From Rhynochetos jubatus (taxonomy: Eukaryota; Chordata; Aves; Eurypygiformes; Rhynochetidae), in NCBI GenBank assembly GCA_027574665.1, contig CM050652.1:36785631-36849630 (forward strand): 64,000 nt of DNA, in the 5' to 3' direction. The notes under the pieces were generated by a model. It made no database searches. It had not been told where the DNA came from and saw nothing but the letters and a program-made list of their open reading frames with translations. This document shows, one piece after another, positions 39,425-51,594 of the stretch. Each line of letters begins with the position of its first letter. Within the stretch, counting starts at the first letter, position 1. The position numbers were made by a program, and so were the translations under genes.

Positions 39425-42203
39425 GTACATTTGTGCCTGTTCTATGACTGCCATGAGTTGGAGGGTGGAGGACAAAGACCGATGCTCCCATCTGGAGATG
39501 GCAGGATGGAGTTGAGGACAAGAGAGGTATGGGTTGTCACACTGCAGCGTCTGACTCATGGCCATGGGAAGGAAGAGATGCAGTGGGTCACTGACAAGGT
39601 TTTGGAGAGGATGCCCACAACTATATGGTATTTTTGCCTTGAAATTCACTCCAAACACTTGAAGACTCTCCTGTAAGAGGCTTTTAAACGACAAACTAAG
39701 CAAGCGTAGCAATCCAAAGAGACACAGCACTGCTTTTTGCTTTGAAAGGTTAAGATGAAGCACAGGAAAGGAGGAGTGTAATCGCTGTAAAACGCAATAT
39801 TGCCTGAACATCTCCCTGTTGGGAAGAATTGCTTTTGGAGAGTCTCCGGCTGCCCAGATGAGGCATTTCCGTTTATATCCTTATCTGAAATAACAAGAAA
39901 TGAAGTTACAAGCTTACTTTGTCAAGGAGGCATGAAAAATGACATACACAATGAAAAGCAGAGATTTCCATTTTTTGAGGTACAATTAACTGCACATGTA
40001 TCACTTCTTAAAAACACAGGACACTAATCAAGTGTGCAACATACCTATTTCTTTACACCACAGCAGGGCCAGAAAGATAGCTAAGAAATTATTTTGGGGG
40101 ACTGCACAAAGGTATGGGTTTAGTGCAGAAGACGAAGACCCTAGCAGAGACAGGCTGGGGCAAATATTAAAGCAAGGAAAATTGATTTTAGAGCAAAGGA
40201 ATGAAATGAAAGAGCCAAATCCCAGGCCTAGCAAGCAAGAAGGGAAGGGCATCTCCCAGCTGATGCAGCAGGAGGAGATTGCCAGCTGCTGGCAAGAGTC
40301 CTCTCCACATGAACAACGCAAGGTTCCACCCCTGTCCCCAGCTACACTGGTTCTGTTGAGCAGTCCATAACCGGGTCTGAGATGCAAAAGCCAAGGCTGT
40401 AGAAAGCAGGAGAGTTGGCTAAAACAACAAAGGTTTTACTCAAACTGGTGAAAATTCAGGAGCCTGCCAATTAGGACAGCAACTCCGGTCCAGCATGAAT
40501 GAAGCTTACAGGAAAATATATGAACATACCTCTAGCCTGCTTTTCTATTTTTTGAAAGGACTGTTAACAGTAAGACAAGCGTAAGGCACACTAATGCAAA
40601 AAATCAATAGTATCATGCCAGTTCCTATTGGGAGGGAGTGGGAGGAGCAAGGCATCTCAGAGGAAGTTAAGATTATTTCAGAGGAGAAAAAACCACCAGC
40701 CTGAGTTCTCCTGAAAGATGGAAGCATGAAAGAATTAAGATGGCTATGATGTAGAAGAATATTGATTATTCCCTGAGAAACTGTATTTAAGTGGAACAAC
40801 AACTCTTATCAGGGAGAGACTAAATTAATGCCCAGATCTATCGTATAAAGACATCCGACGACAAAAAGGCTCCTCTACTCTAACCAGGGAAAGAGAAAAC
40901 GCTCACTTCCAACCTGATAAATGTGCAATAAAGCTACCAAAATAGAAACATTTTACACATACAAGAAAAAATGGCATTACCCAACACAGGTTTAAAAGAG
41001 AAGCAAATCTACAGAGGAAGGAACAATTAATAAATTTTTGAGTTCACGTTTTGAACAATGTGGTCCCATACAGCAATTTAAAGAACAGGAAAATGCATTA
41101 TATAAGTTTGATTACGATACTCCTCTCTTTTCCCATTACTGACCTCATTGTATTAGCATTTTACCCTTTCAAGCTTCTGCAAAATAAAATACTAATTGAC
41201 TTTGAGCTGTACTGATTAATAATCAAAGATTTCCGATTTTTCAAGCTCAGCTGGTACGAATAGTTTCATTTACATACCGATGTGTTTCCAGCTGCACAGT
41301 AATGGCCATTAACCATTTCACAGTACCCAAGGTAAAAAACAGAAGCTTCTTATTTGCAAACACATCACACTATTACAGTGTTGGAAGTTTTCACAAAAGA
41401 ACAAGCCAAAAATCCCCAAACAAATCTTTTCACATAGAGAAGGAGAAAATACCAAACATAAAATATTGTTTTAAAAATCAAGTTACTTTTAAAAATAACG
41501 AAGGTATGGTAATTCCTGAAGAAGGAAGGTGTGTTATCCGGAGAGATTTTCACACAGCTGCTTTAATAACCACAGAGGACTCAGAGTAAGATGCATGTAG
41601 TATTTTAAAGTTCAGAGTGATAAAACCGGTGATCACAAAGATTTACAGTAACATAAAAATTCACACTGCTCTTACAGGCAGATTAACTTCACAGGTGTGA
41701 CATGCGAGTGGAGCCCCGAAGAGAACACACCCTCCTAGCCATACTTCATTACACGGAAACAGTCTTTGGCATCTAAAGCACAGATAGACAAAGCTTATGA
41801 AAAACATTAAACAACAGAAACTCTTTCTGGATACTATATCCAGTCCTGAACACCACTGCCAGTTGCTCCCAGTAAGGCAGAGCAGGCACCGACCCAGAGC
41901 AGAAACACAAAACAATGACACCCCACAATAACTTTAGCACTTGAATTAGAAAACAATCCTCCTTTTAACAACTAAAAGAAAAAGGGAAAAAGAAAAGAGG
42001 AATCTCTCCTCCTAGCAGGAGCACAGCGTGGGACATGTAAGGATTCTAACTGAAAGAGCCCCCTACACCTTTCCGTGTCCAGAGTTCTTTGTTGCCTGAC
42101 AGCAGAGTGGAAGGACGGCCGTACTCAAAAGTAAAACCATCAGGTTGTGTCTCTGGAAGGCTGCAAGGGAGCCCCTGAACGAGTAAGAAGGAAGGCACGT
42201 TAC
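39425..42203 (-). other. GRIP1: GRIP1 intron 1, proximal part next to exon 1
   Basis: The intron begins with the donor GTAACG at 42203. The first 2.8 kb contain no further exon I can recognise. CpG density falls off within about 150 bases of the donor. Confidence 0.65.
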
Positions 42204-42258
42204 CTTTAGCAAGTCTCCTCAGGATCTGGCAGCGGCATTTAAAAGAGACAGCTATCAT
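42204..42258 (-). CDS. GRIP1: GRIP1 coding exon 1 (glutamate receptor-interacting protein 1), N-terminal 18 codons
   Basis: Read on the minus strand from the ATG at 42258, the exon encodes MIAVSFKCRCQILRRLAK plus one base (G at 42204), followed at once by the splice donor GTAACG. From memory, the long GRIP1 isoform begins with the same residues except Thr for Ala at position 17, and continues with Asp, whose codon would start with the G left at this phase-1 junction. Residue identity and intron phase therefore agree. GRIP1 is a cytoplasmic, membrane-associated scaffold with seven PDZ domains. It links AMPA receptor GluA2/3 tails, ephrin ligands and liprins to kinesin transport, and it localises FRAS1/FREM2 in epithelia. 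None of the PDZ domains is encoded here; they lie in exons beyond the left edge. The start is supported by an in-frame TGA at 42414-42412 with no ATG between, and by A at -3. The product is partial because only exon 1 is present. Confidence 0.93.
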
Positions 42259-42347
42259 TCTCGCTGCCTGCCTCCCCCGGCCAAGCGTGCGCAGGGCTCT
42301 GCTCGGGCGAATGCAGCAGACGGCTCTGAATTCCTCCCCCCGCACAT
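42255..42347 (-). other. Upstream ORF of 30 codons overlapping the GRIP1 start codon
   Basis: An ATG at 42347 opens a 30-codon frame out of register with GRIP1. It ends at TGA 42257-42255, which overlaps the GRIP1 ATG in the tetranucleotide ATGA. All codons between were read and no earlier stop occurs. The context has G at -3 and T at +4, which is moderate. If the transcript starts upstream of 42347, this arrangement suits translational control by termination and re-initiation or leaky scanning. The peptide is Gly/Ala/Arg-rich because it comes from CpG-island sequence, and probably has no function of its own. Confidence 0.55.
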
Positions 42348-42411
42348 ACCAGGCGAAAGGTAGCCCCGGCGGGGAGTGACAAAGCTTAATTCCTCTTGGC
42401 TGATGCAGAGA

Positions 42412-42444
42412 TCAGCTCCGTGTCATCCAGCAAAGCTGTGTCAT
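42412..42444 (-). other. Short upstream ORF (10 codons) in the GRIP1 leader
   Basis: An ATG at 42444, with a second in-frame ATG at 42426, opens a 10-codon frame that ends at TGA 42414-42412. This frame is in register with GRIP1, so the TGA is also the stop that isolates the GRIP1 start. It lies just downstream (in transcript direction) of the GGT repeat. It is relevant only if transcription starts upstream of it, which cannot be shown here. Confidence 0.4.
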
Positions 42445-42449
42445 TCTCT

Positions 42450-42476
42450 ACCACCACCACCACCACCACCACCACC
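42450..42476 (-). repeat. Trinucleotide repeat (ACC)n on plus strand, (GGT)n in GRIP1 sense orientation
   Basis: About nine uninterrupted ACC/CCA units are seen on the plus strand. In the GRIP1 transcript direction this reads GGT repeated, roughly 190 bases upstream of the start codon. If transcribed, a GGU run can fold as a two-layer G-quadruplex. Trinucleotide tracts of this kind often vary in length between individuals. Confidence 0.9.
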
Positions 42477-44986
42477 TGCACGGGGAGATGAAGGGCTTAA
42501 AAAGCAGTATTTCTTTAAAAGCCTGAAAGCATCCAACTGCACACGCGGACGCAGATACTGGAGGGAGCCGTTCCCCAGCCTCTCACTCCCCAACCGTGCA
42601 GGGAGCGCGATGGATGCTGTGCCAGGCAAAGGGCCCCGCGTTTCAGCAGACGTGGCGATTTTTCTCTTCTCTTTCGTCAAATCTTTCCTTTCCCTTATGG
42701 TTCCCGCTGCATAAATGGGGCAAAAATAGAAGGAAACCTACTTCAGGGGAGATGGAGCCTGTTTCAAATGGAAAATATTCTAATCAAAGCATATTAAAGA
42801 TTTAATCATACAGATCTGTAGGCAAGAATAAAAGAAAAAGCCTGATTTAAGCACCAGGAAAGGTTTTTGACAATTGTAGACAAGTATATTACAGCGGGTG
42901 AAGCATAGACCACAGGGGGAGGGCGAGAGTTGAAAGGAAGTGATGGATTGTTGTGTGTGGGCAGGACGGCCGAGCATTTGATCACACCAAAATAAATAAG
43001 AAGATGCTGCATAGAAAACACACAGCGAATCAGGGTTTCTCCCCTCGCTAGAGAAGATACCAGCTTTTAGTGCCCCTGAGAATTTATTTCACCAAATATT
43101 GCATCATTTGTAAGATTTTGTAAGATTTCTTCATCCCACCTGGAGTTTTTAAGTCCTCTGATGCCTATGCAGACAGCAAATTAACCTGCCTTTACAACTC
43201 ATTCAGGAAAGAATGAAGTGGAGCACACCACTTAAGAGCTCCATCCCACACCTCTATGGAGCAAAAATTTACTAAAGGACAAAATTCCACAGAAATTCTT
43301 AAAAACCAAGCAAGCAAGCAAAGAAAAATAAGCCATATGAAGTTGGTCAAGTCAGATTTACACACAGAAACCAAGTGCTGCATCAGATACTCTCCTTTAA
43401 AACAAGATAACTATTTCTTTGCCAAGACACCTGCTTCACTTGGGTGATGTATTTAAAACTGCCTTCATATATTCTGTCCCATTCACTCGTTTTGATTACA
43501 AAATTGCTCAGTTTATCTTCTACTGCCTTTTATCCATCACTATATTTAATGTTACAGTCCAGCATTAGGGCGCGTGTCTTCTACCACCAGGGACAGAAGA
43601 CCAGGAGGAGGTATGGACAGCTTTCACGCTTGGAGCCGTTTCTCCCTGCCCACTCTGTGCTGCATCAGCAGCTCCATGCTTCCTATATTCCAGCTCACTA
43701 TTACAGTAATTGTTTTTCTTATTTTTGTTTTACTGGTTATAGCAACAGCCGTATTTCCAAGGCCAAGGTGAAACATTCCATCAACACAATTGCAATTGCC
43801 CAGACAGGCCCAGTGAAAATTGATTTTATTTCATTGTCATTAAAACCAGATAGGGGTAATCAAGTCATCTCTTCACCAACCTTGTTATCACTTCTTGTAG
43901 TGGCTGTTGTTCCATACAGCTGTAAAATCCAGCCAGTGGAAAAGCAGACACACCTGAAGCCCTGGGCTGATCACTCCAGCCCCGTAACCACAGACCAGGG
44001 ATGGATAGGTTGTGCAAAGAAGGGTGAAACCAGGTGAAGAACGTGGAAGTTTAAGCCAGTGTAATTCAGTGGAATGGGAAGAAAATAGCAAATCTTGGAC
44101 TCTCACAGAAGGGGAGAAGAGTTGTGTATTCTCACACACCCAAAAGCTGAAACTGAGAAAGGAGTAAGTGGCTCTCTGTTAATGCTGCCAATAGGCTGGA
44201 GGTGAAAATTAGCCCCCATTCTTTCTTCCCACCTCCTGGTGAGGTAACAGGACTTGACATAAGTAACACTGATCAATACCACCCTGTATATGATTTCCTT
44301 TCTCTCTACTCTACCAGAAAAGCTGTTCCAGAGACCATCACACAGCTAAAGCCTCAGCAAGCAGCCCCAGCCAGCAGCTCTTTCAGGCTTGAGATGTCAC
44401 AGCTGCCCTGAACTTGCTGCTCCCTCAGCATCCAGAAACCATATTGCTGTCTTCTCATCTGCCAGGTACCTGTCCTTGATGCCATAAACCTTGTCACGCC
44501 CAGACAGACCCATGTGAACACCTCCCCTTACCTCAAGGGTAACCAGAACATACTGCGAGATGATCCTTTAGCTGCCCTGACGTACGTTCTTTGATCCTTC
44601 CCAGTCAGTACGGATAGGGAAGACTGCGTAAAGTGTGGGGTGAGCACTGTCTACATCAGGCAGACTCCACTCCCAGCTCTTTGGAAACAGACCCTGGGAT
44701 CACTTGCCAGCATCTGAGCCAGGGGAGCCTGCAGTGCCCCTCCCCCCGAGAAGGTGGTTTTGAGGAGCAGCTCTCGAGAGTCCGCTTTTGTCTTGTCTCC
44801 TTTAGAGTGCAATTTTCACACCCTTGAGGATCTGTGCTGTTCAGACCATGGCAAGAGGTTGTATCTACATGGTGAGAAGGAACTGCTTGGTGATCTGAAT
44901 CCACGATGTACCCTGGTTCAGCCCCCTTGGTGCAGGTGGCAGAAGAGAGCACACTTACAGAACAAAGAGGCTGCGAAATACAGACT

Positions 44987-45625
44987 TCAGACAGAAGAAA
45001 AATGTGGCCTTTGCATAAGGCCATGCTGAACCCCACTGGGATTATGTAAAAACATACACAACTGTAATAACGATAGAGAAACTGTCATATATATGCAAAA
45101 CCAGCTGCAGACCTGGTCAGATAAGGCTTTACTCACAGCGAAAAGATGTAGTCCTTCATTTGAAAAGCTTATTTTATTGTTTACTACTTCTTCTAGATTA
45201 CTGATGTGTATGCTAAATAGGCTCTGAAGCACAGCAACAGCCAATTCCAACCAAGTCAATAGGATTATGTTTTGCTTATGTTTCTTCAGACAATTTTTCT
45301 CTCCTTGCCAAAGGAGGTCATGTGCAGATCTGAATGCCTCAAAAACATTTTGTAAGACAAAAATTTCATACTTCAAGTACAGCACTGAATGTAATGATAT
45401 ATTGTATTTACTGCAGGGGGTTTTCCTGGTTTTTTGGTAGTTCAAGAAAATTAATCCAGTTATTGGAACAATTTCCAAAACATTCACCATGATATTCATG
45501 GGTTTACCACCTTCTTGCAGGACAGCGATCACTGGGACAGCCAGAACTGTTCTTGCCCAAAGTTTTACCAAATTAAGGATTTTGTGATTATGAAATGTCT
45601 CAACCTTCCATGAGTCAGCCATCAT
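44987..45625 (-). other. Unassigned 212-codon ORF with several hydrophobic segments
   Basis: This is the longest open frame in the window, with two consecutive ATGs at 45625 and 45622. I do not recognise the product. It has four hydrophobic stretches, near residues 26-36, 45-61, 121-140 and 175-193, separated by polar and basic loops. That would suit a multi-pass membrane protein, but translated AT-rich non-coding DNA also gives hydrophobic residues. It lies about 2.3 kb beyond the GRIP1 promoter island on the same strand. No promoter, CpG island or poly(A) signal was tied to it. By rough reasoning, one chance ORF of this size in 64 kb is not very improbable. It could be a decayed single-exon gene or chance. 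Confidence 0.2.
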
Positions 45626-45697
45626 TTTCTGAGTTGTCAGTCCTTTAACTCTGCAGATAGAACTGGTTGTTCAGGAGAAAATATGGGGGAGGAGGTT

Positions 45698-45714
45698 AAA
45701 AAAAAAAAAAAAAA
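45698..45714. repeat. Poly(A) tract, 17 bases
   Basis: A homopolymer run within a purine-rich stretch (about 45676-45735). Confidence 0.9.
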
Positions 45715-48700
45715 GAGGTGGGGTGGGAAGAAGGGTAGATGATGCAATATTAAGAGATCAAAACCCTTCAGTCATACAGAAAACTTACATTCTGTATGAC
45801 ATAGCTTAAAGTATGTACTAATTAAATTTCTTCATTATTAATAGCTACAGTTTTTATTACTATTTTCTCTGGGCTCATCTGTAAAAATCTGTTTTCAATT
45901 CGATCCTTTTGGACAGCAGCATGAATTTGTCTCAGTTTTACTGCTGCACTCATTCCTATCTTCAGGAGTCTGAAAGGTTATTTATGAACTCTGGGATATA
46001 TAGAACACAAATATTTTCTCAGCTGAATTTGTATTCATAAATACTCAGTAGAAGGTCACTAGATGAAAGAAGCTTGTATTTCCATATAAGACAGGCAGTA
46101 TAATATATGTATCCTATTTAACACCATCTTCTGATTAATCTTATCAGATCACATTAGCTGAAATAAATGAATCAAAAAGGTTACGATCTGTTACATGTCT
46201 GCGGGATTAAAAAGAAATATAATGAAGTTTCTCTAAATGAAATTGAAGATTATAATCTTCATATAGTACAACATTTAGATTCAACCAGGCAAATTTCTGT
46301 GAAAACAGAGTATTCAATGAAGAATAAAATTCTGCAAAATATCGTATTGTGTTTGGGGAAATAAAAATTAAGTTTGCCAAAGTCGATCCAGAAAACATAA
46401 CTCTACTATTCACACCCTTCCATTTCACAGAAATATATACACCCAAAGGCAGTTCTTGGTCAAATTCCACTCACACGCTGCATCAAACATTTCCTTTCAC
46501 ACACTGATTGAGCAGCGTCTCAAAACCAGTTACACCCCTCGCCCCTCTTTCGCTTTAAAGGGGATTTGTCCACATGTGCTGCCATAACTGTTTTTGGATG
46601 TCGCATGCTCCTATTTTGCTTTACGGGTCAAGTTTGTGTGTCTGCAGCCCAAAGGGGATGCACGACAGACTGCTCACACCGAAGACCTAGACCTTTAAAG
46701 AACACCAACCCAACGGGTTCAGTGGAGGCAGCAATGTGCACAAATCACAGCGCCAGTAAAACATCAAGGCAATGAGAAAGACATACAGATATCAAATGCC
46801 TCATGAAGACACAATGATACCTAGTGGTTCCACCCACAAAGGAAAACCGAAATGAAATATTATGAAGTCTGAATGCATTAAGATTTTGTACAACTCAATA
46901 TTTTGTTCCATCATTTTAAAAGATACTGCTGGCACCTACCACATTATTCAAATCAGAAGTCAGATTTATGCGGAAAAGGAGAATTAATTTAGCCCTGAAA
47001 ATAACAAATGACTGTATGGATACTTCTGTTTTGAAAACTGAAACATTTCCACTACTGTATTTGATACATCATTATATCAATCAAGAGCAAGAAACAAAAC
47101 CAAGAATCTCAATCTGAACAGAACGAAATTTGAACGTTTTTCATCTCAAAGAGCTGTATTCCCATGCATCAGCAGCCAGTCGATCCAGCATTTTGCAGTG
47201 GATACCGCTCTACTACAAAGATTCCCCTTCACTACAGAGAGAGGGAATAAAAAGGAAAGCGCAGTAAAACCACCCTGTTATTCCCCAGTGCTGACATTAT
47301 CAACACAGACAACTTGTCAGCTTTGCATAATTTGGAGGGTCTTGTAAATTTACATTTTTATTAAATCAACTACAGCAGCTATTTTCTAGTGGTGTTAACC
47401 ACCTTTGCAATTTCATGCAGACAGTGGAGCAGGATGCTTTACTGGTCCACTCAAAGCCACAAAAGGTGCTCTGGATACATGCAATCGTTGCTGGAGAACG
47501 TTTCATGTAGAAGGTGCCACACGTTGGAAAGCAAGGATATCTGTGTGCTCTGCAACTGGCAATGGATGACACGAATAAATCTGTCAAAGATCTGAGCTGG
47601 TGCCAACACACCACTGCTGTGGCACCATACCAATATGGCAGCTCCATTGCCTAGGAATAGATTAGCGAAAAAATAATGCAGGGGCTTTCTGGATAGCAAA
47701 AAATCTTAACTTATGGGCTCCAAGCAGTGTTTGCCTTTTTGAATAGGCAGGTATTAAACAACTGGTGGTAAAATCAGTCAGCGTTGCCACGTTCTGGGAT
47801 GGCTTTTTGTTGACGCATTTTATAATACAGCAAAAAATTACATGGTAATTGATTTTTTTAAAAGTCTGATTTATTGTTATGTTTTGTAAAACGTATAATG
47901 TAGTATTAAAAGAAACAGAAAAGATACGTCTTTTATATATGAAAATGTAAAATGTACTCTACAGTACACACCACCCTCTACGCATAACATAAGGAACAGC
48001 ATTCCCTACATTATCCATCACAGCAATCCCACACCAGAGCTTCACAAAAATGCTTTATCTTATCAGTCCATATCAATTACTGGCAAAAATTAAAACTGTC
48101 CTTTTTAGTGAAACCATGTTGATATGCAAAGGTTGACAGATGTTTCTTACTGCAGAAACTGTCCTCAGAAGACCTTTGAGATATGTAGCACAATGCTGTT
48201 TTTTCATTCCTAATCTCGTTTCGGTTGCTGGCTGTTTGGCTTTTTCCAGGCTTTCCTAGCTGCAAATCTTTGTTTAAAAATAATTAGGGACTTAGGAGAA
48301 TTTAAAGTATGAAGATACCACAAGTACTATAAAAATTAGAAACCTTTAGTAGCGCAAGTACATTGCAGTCTCTCAAAGGTAATTTCAAGCATAGCCACAA
48401 CTACTTGAGAATCCAGGAAGAAGGCTCTTCATGAAACCAACAGCTTGTGAACCATTTCAGATACTGCTCCAATTCTAGTAGGTATATGTGTCTGTACCCT
48501 TCCTTTGCTTGGGTTTATGACAGCAGAAGAGAGTGCTTGCTTTCAGGAGAATTACTAAGATTTGTCCTTGTACCTTCCGAACCAACAATTAGTAGAAAAA
48601 CCTATCATTTTTCAAAACGTACTGAAATAAGCCACAACCAAGGTAGTGTGTCTGCCCTCCCTGCAGAAGCAGCAGTGGAAGGACCAGGTACCACAAACGG

Positions 48701-49090
48701 CCCTGCGCCTTCCAGGATGCTTGTAGATCTCATGGAGAGGAACAACAAGTACCGACCCCGTTCAATGAACACAATCAGCCCAGCATGGGCTCCCGCCAGC
48801 AACACACATATAATTACAGCCTCTGGGATTTAATGTAATCTCAAAACTAAAGGATAACTGTCTTACAAGTAGCTTCCACATGCTGCACTACATGGTTAAA
48901 GACTCCTGTAATTACAATTTCTGTAAGGCTTTGTACTTTGTAGTGGCTTTTTCAATTAGTTAAAATGATGACCTTCCTATTGCTACATCAATCTTTAACA
49001 AAACACAGCTAAGCATTTCCTCAGAATTACCATACTGGAAGCGGGGACAATCTCTTACACTTAGCAGAAAACAGCTGTTTTTACTCATTT

Positions 49091-49108
49091 AAAAAAAAAA
49101 AAAAAAAA
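49091..49108. repeat. Poly(A) tract, 18 bases
   Basis: A homopolymer run; nothing on its left resembles a processed transcript. Confidence 0.9.
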
Positions 49109-51594
49109 GATTATGACTCCACCGAAACCACTCAAACAAAAGTGGAATAATTATAACTCTCTCTAGCTATACTGCTTTGTTTCCATATTTTTATCAACAT
49201 ATTTAGCAGCCGTGAAATTGGAATATTGCACTAGAAAATGTGTATTTGGAGGGATGAGTCCAGCACATAACATAAAATCATTTAATCTACTACAGAAGAA
49301 TTTTAGACATTAACTCAGTACGCTTTTAAGGGCAAGCCTTTATATTCAAGATACAGCCAAAAAGGATGGCAAGGGAAGATTATAGCTGTAGAGATGCAGC
49401 ACAAAGAAGGGATGGAACAAGCAGAGTTTGAACCAGCAACACCTCCAAGCCTTGCAAGACGAAGGGAAATGCCGGTTCACTGACACAGCTGTATTCCTAC
49501 CTATGTGCAAGCTGCAGGAAGACACGGGAGCAGCTGCTTTTCCAACGCAGAGTGGGTTTCTATACTGAAATTAGGTCACATAGCGTATGCTAGCCTACGG
49601 TATGAGCAACAGCCAGACAGCTGGCAACAACCACTGCACCTTCCTAAGCCTCATCGACTATTTCACCCCAGAAGCAGAATCAGTGTGCTTGAAAACCAAA
49701 GATAAATGCAAAATACAGGAAAACTGTCCAATATACACGACAGGGAAAAACAAACAACAGGGGAAAGGAAAAAAAAAAAATCATTCCAGTTTGAACAACG
49801 GGTGCTGACTGTCCTGATTATGACATGTTTGTTGGAGAGAGCCGTTAACTTCCTAGCAGGTTCACATTTTACTCCTATCCCCAAAGTTGTGCGGCTCTGT
49901 CCTGCTGTCCCTGTGCAAGCCATGCTACACAGTGACACCAGGCCCACAAAGGGGTACCACCCTAGAATCAGCCAGGTAGGTCCTGAGCAACCTTCGGATG
50001 AAGTCTGACAATTCCTTAACGGGAAGGGTGTGATCCTGTTGATGATGTAGCCTTGTGGCATGAACCCTGCAGTTTGCTGATCTCTGCCAGAAGAAATGAT
50101 CACTACCTTCTGATCCACTCGTCTGCAGCATACTTGCATGCTAGGTCTGTGTGTGCAGACTCTGCAAAAGCCTGGAGGTCACACTACAGCACGTCCCAGG
50201 CTTCTCATGTTTACCTTCCAGGATTTTTTCATTCTGCAACACAAAATTTAACTCATTGGGAAATTTTGCCATCTTCTGAGGACTGACAATCAGCCACCAT
50301 TACAGAAGAATGAAAATCGCAGTGCTCTGTTACCGCGGTCTGGTTTAACGCACAAGGAACAAGAAAGGCATAGCAGACTTGGGATGAGGAAGGAAATTCT
50401 CCTGCCAAGTGAGAAGATGGTCTTTCTGGGCCTCCCTGAATCCCTGTGCAGCATGAACATGGTCTGCTCTCCTACCGTCACCTGGGAGCACAGCTACACC
50501 TCACCAGTGCTGCTACAGCTGTGGCTGCTGGCATCTTACAAGATTAGTGCCACATATTCTGTGGCCTCCTGACACCAGCAACGTCAATATCCTATAGACT
50601 GCCCTGGACTCGATTTCTACTGCATGGTGACCTGTAACTTAATGACCAAGTTATTTCCTCTGGTTTTGTGTTCTGAAATAAACTTTGTGATAAAAACATG
50701 GTTTTACCTAGCCTCAAATTCGAAGCCTAACATCCACACCAGGTCTTCTCTGGCACCTTCTGAAACTATAGCACCTATTTGAGAAGGCACATCTCTCAAG
50801 TTTCTGTGCAAATACGTTGGCATTCATAGTCTCAGGAAGAGTGTCATATCATTATACATCAGCATATCACTGCGTATGGCCAGTGTCCCTGACACCACTG
50901 TACAGCCTTTAAATCCTTTGTTTTAGGTGATCCCATTTTTAAAGTGGGATTAATGAATAGTTCAGACATTTTGGGTCACCATTTGAACTATAACTGTTTA
51001 AATGGTATTTAAACCTCTGAACGACAATCAGAAATAAAAAATAAGACAACGTCTACTTGTCGTGAGACGTGTGCTTTTCCACTGCAGACACTTACATCCG
51101 ACCGGGGACTGCTGCACTGCACAACCCAGTACGCTTTGAATTCACCAGCCTAGCTCAAAGCTTGGAAATAAAGCAAGTTAGTCTGAATTAATCCTGTGTT
51201 ACTATGACCAGACTCCGGCAGCTAAATGAGAGCTAGTTTGGGTATCCCCCAGTGCTGCACACCGTAAAAACCCCAGGCATGGCTTACCAAATATTATCAT
51301 CATAGTTTAGCAAGAAGTCATACAATTAAATGTCCAAATACAAAGAACACAAGACCACACCTGCAGTACCAGGGAGCATACCCCAGAATATGATGACTCT
51401 AAAAATGAGTGAGCAGATCATTCAAGGCAAGTAAATGAACAGCAACTACAACAACAGGTTTAATGCAATCATTGCTTGTACAAATAGAGGAAGCCCAAGT
51501 ACAAGTACCGAAAAGACTGTTACCTGCCTTCTCCAGGGACACCTACACTAAAATCCAATATTCAACCCCTGTATTTATGCTGGGCTTTGCTTGG

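Larger units (their letters stand above)
42060..42710 (-). promoter_or_regulatory. GRIP1: CpG-rich promoter and 5' leader region of GRIP1
   Basis: About thirty CpG dinucleotides fall within roughly 650 bases, whereas neighbouring kilobases are AT-rich and CpG-poor. The cluster surrounds GRIP1 coding exon 1, as expected for a vertebrate promoter island. On the minus strand there is a TATA-like TTTAAA at about 42515-42520, but no clear core promoter, so the transcription start cannot be placed. The leader contains an in-frame stop, a GGT repeat and two upstream ORFs. Boundaries were judged by eye from CpG spacing. Confidence 0.65.
42711..51594. other. 5' flank of GRIP1; no confirmed gene
   Basis: AT-rich DNA containing the unassigned 212-codon ORF (44987-45625, minus), a featureless 197-codon frame at 43444-44037 (plus), two poly(A) runs and no recognised transposon. 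No exon with a credible family match was found. Confidence 0.5.

Noticed and set aside
39260-39811. 183-codon minus-strand frame
   Set aside because: It runs antisense through a CR1 3' end and shows only Ser/Leu/His-rich composition.
42376-42714. 112-codon plus-strand frame with a polyproline run, across the GRIP1 CpG island
   Set aside because: It opens with GTG, and its proline run is just the CCA repeat read in one frame. It overlaps the GRIP1 leader on the opposite strand and matches no family.
43444-44037. 197-codon plus-strand frame divergent from GRIP1
   Set aside because: The frame opens with GTG before its first ATG. No domains, no CpG promoter and no recognisable similarity; a length like this can arise by chance in 64 kb.
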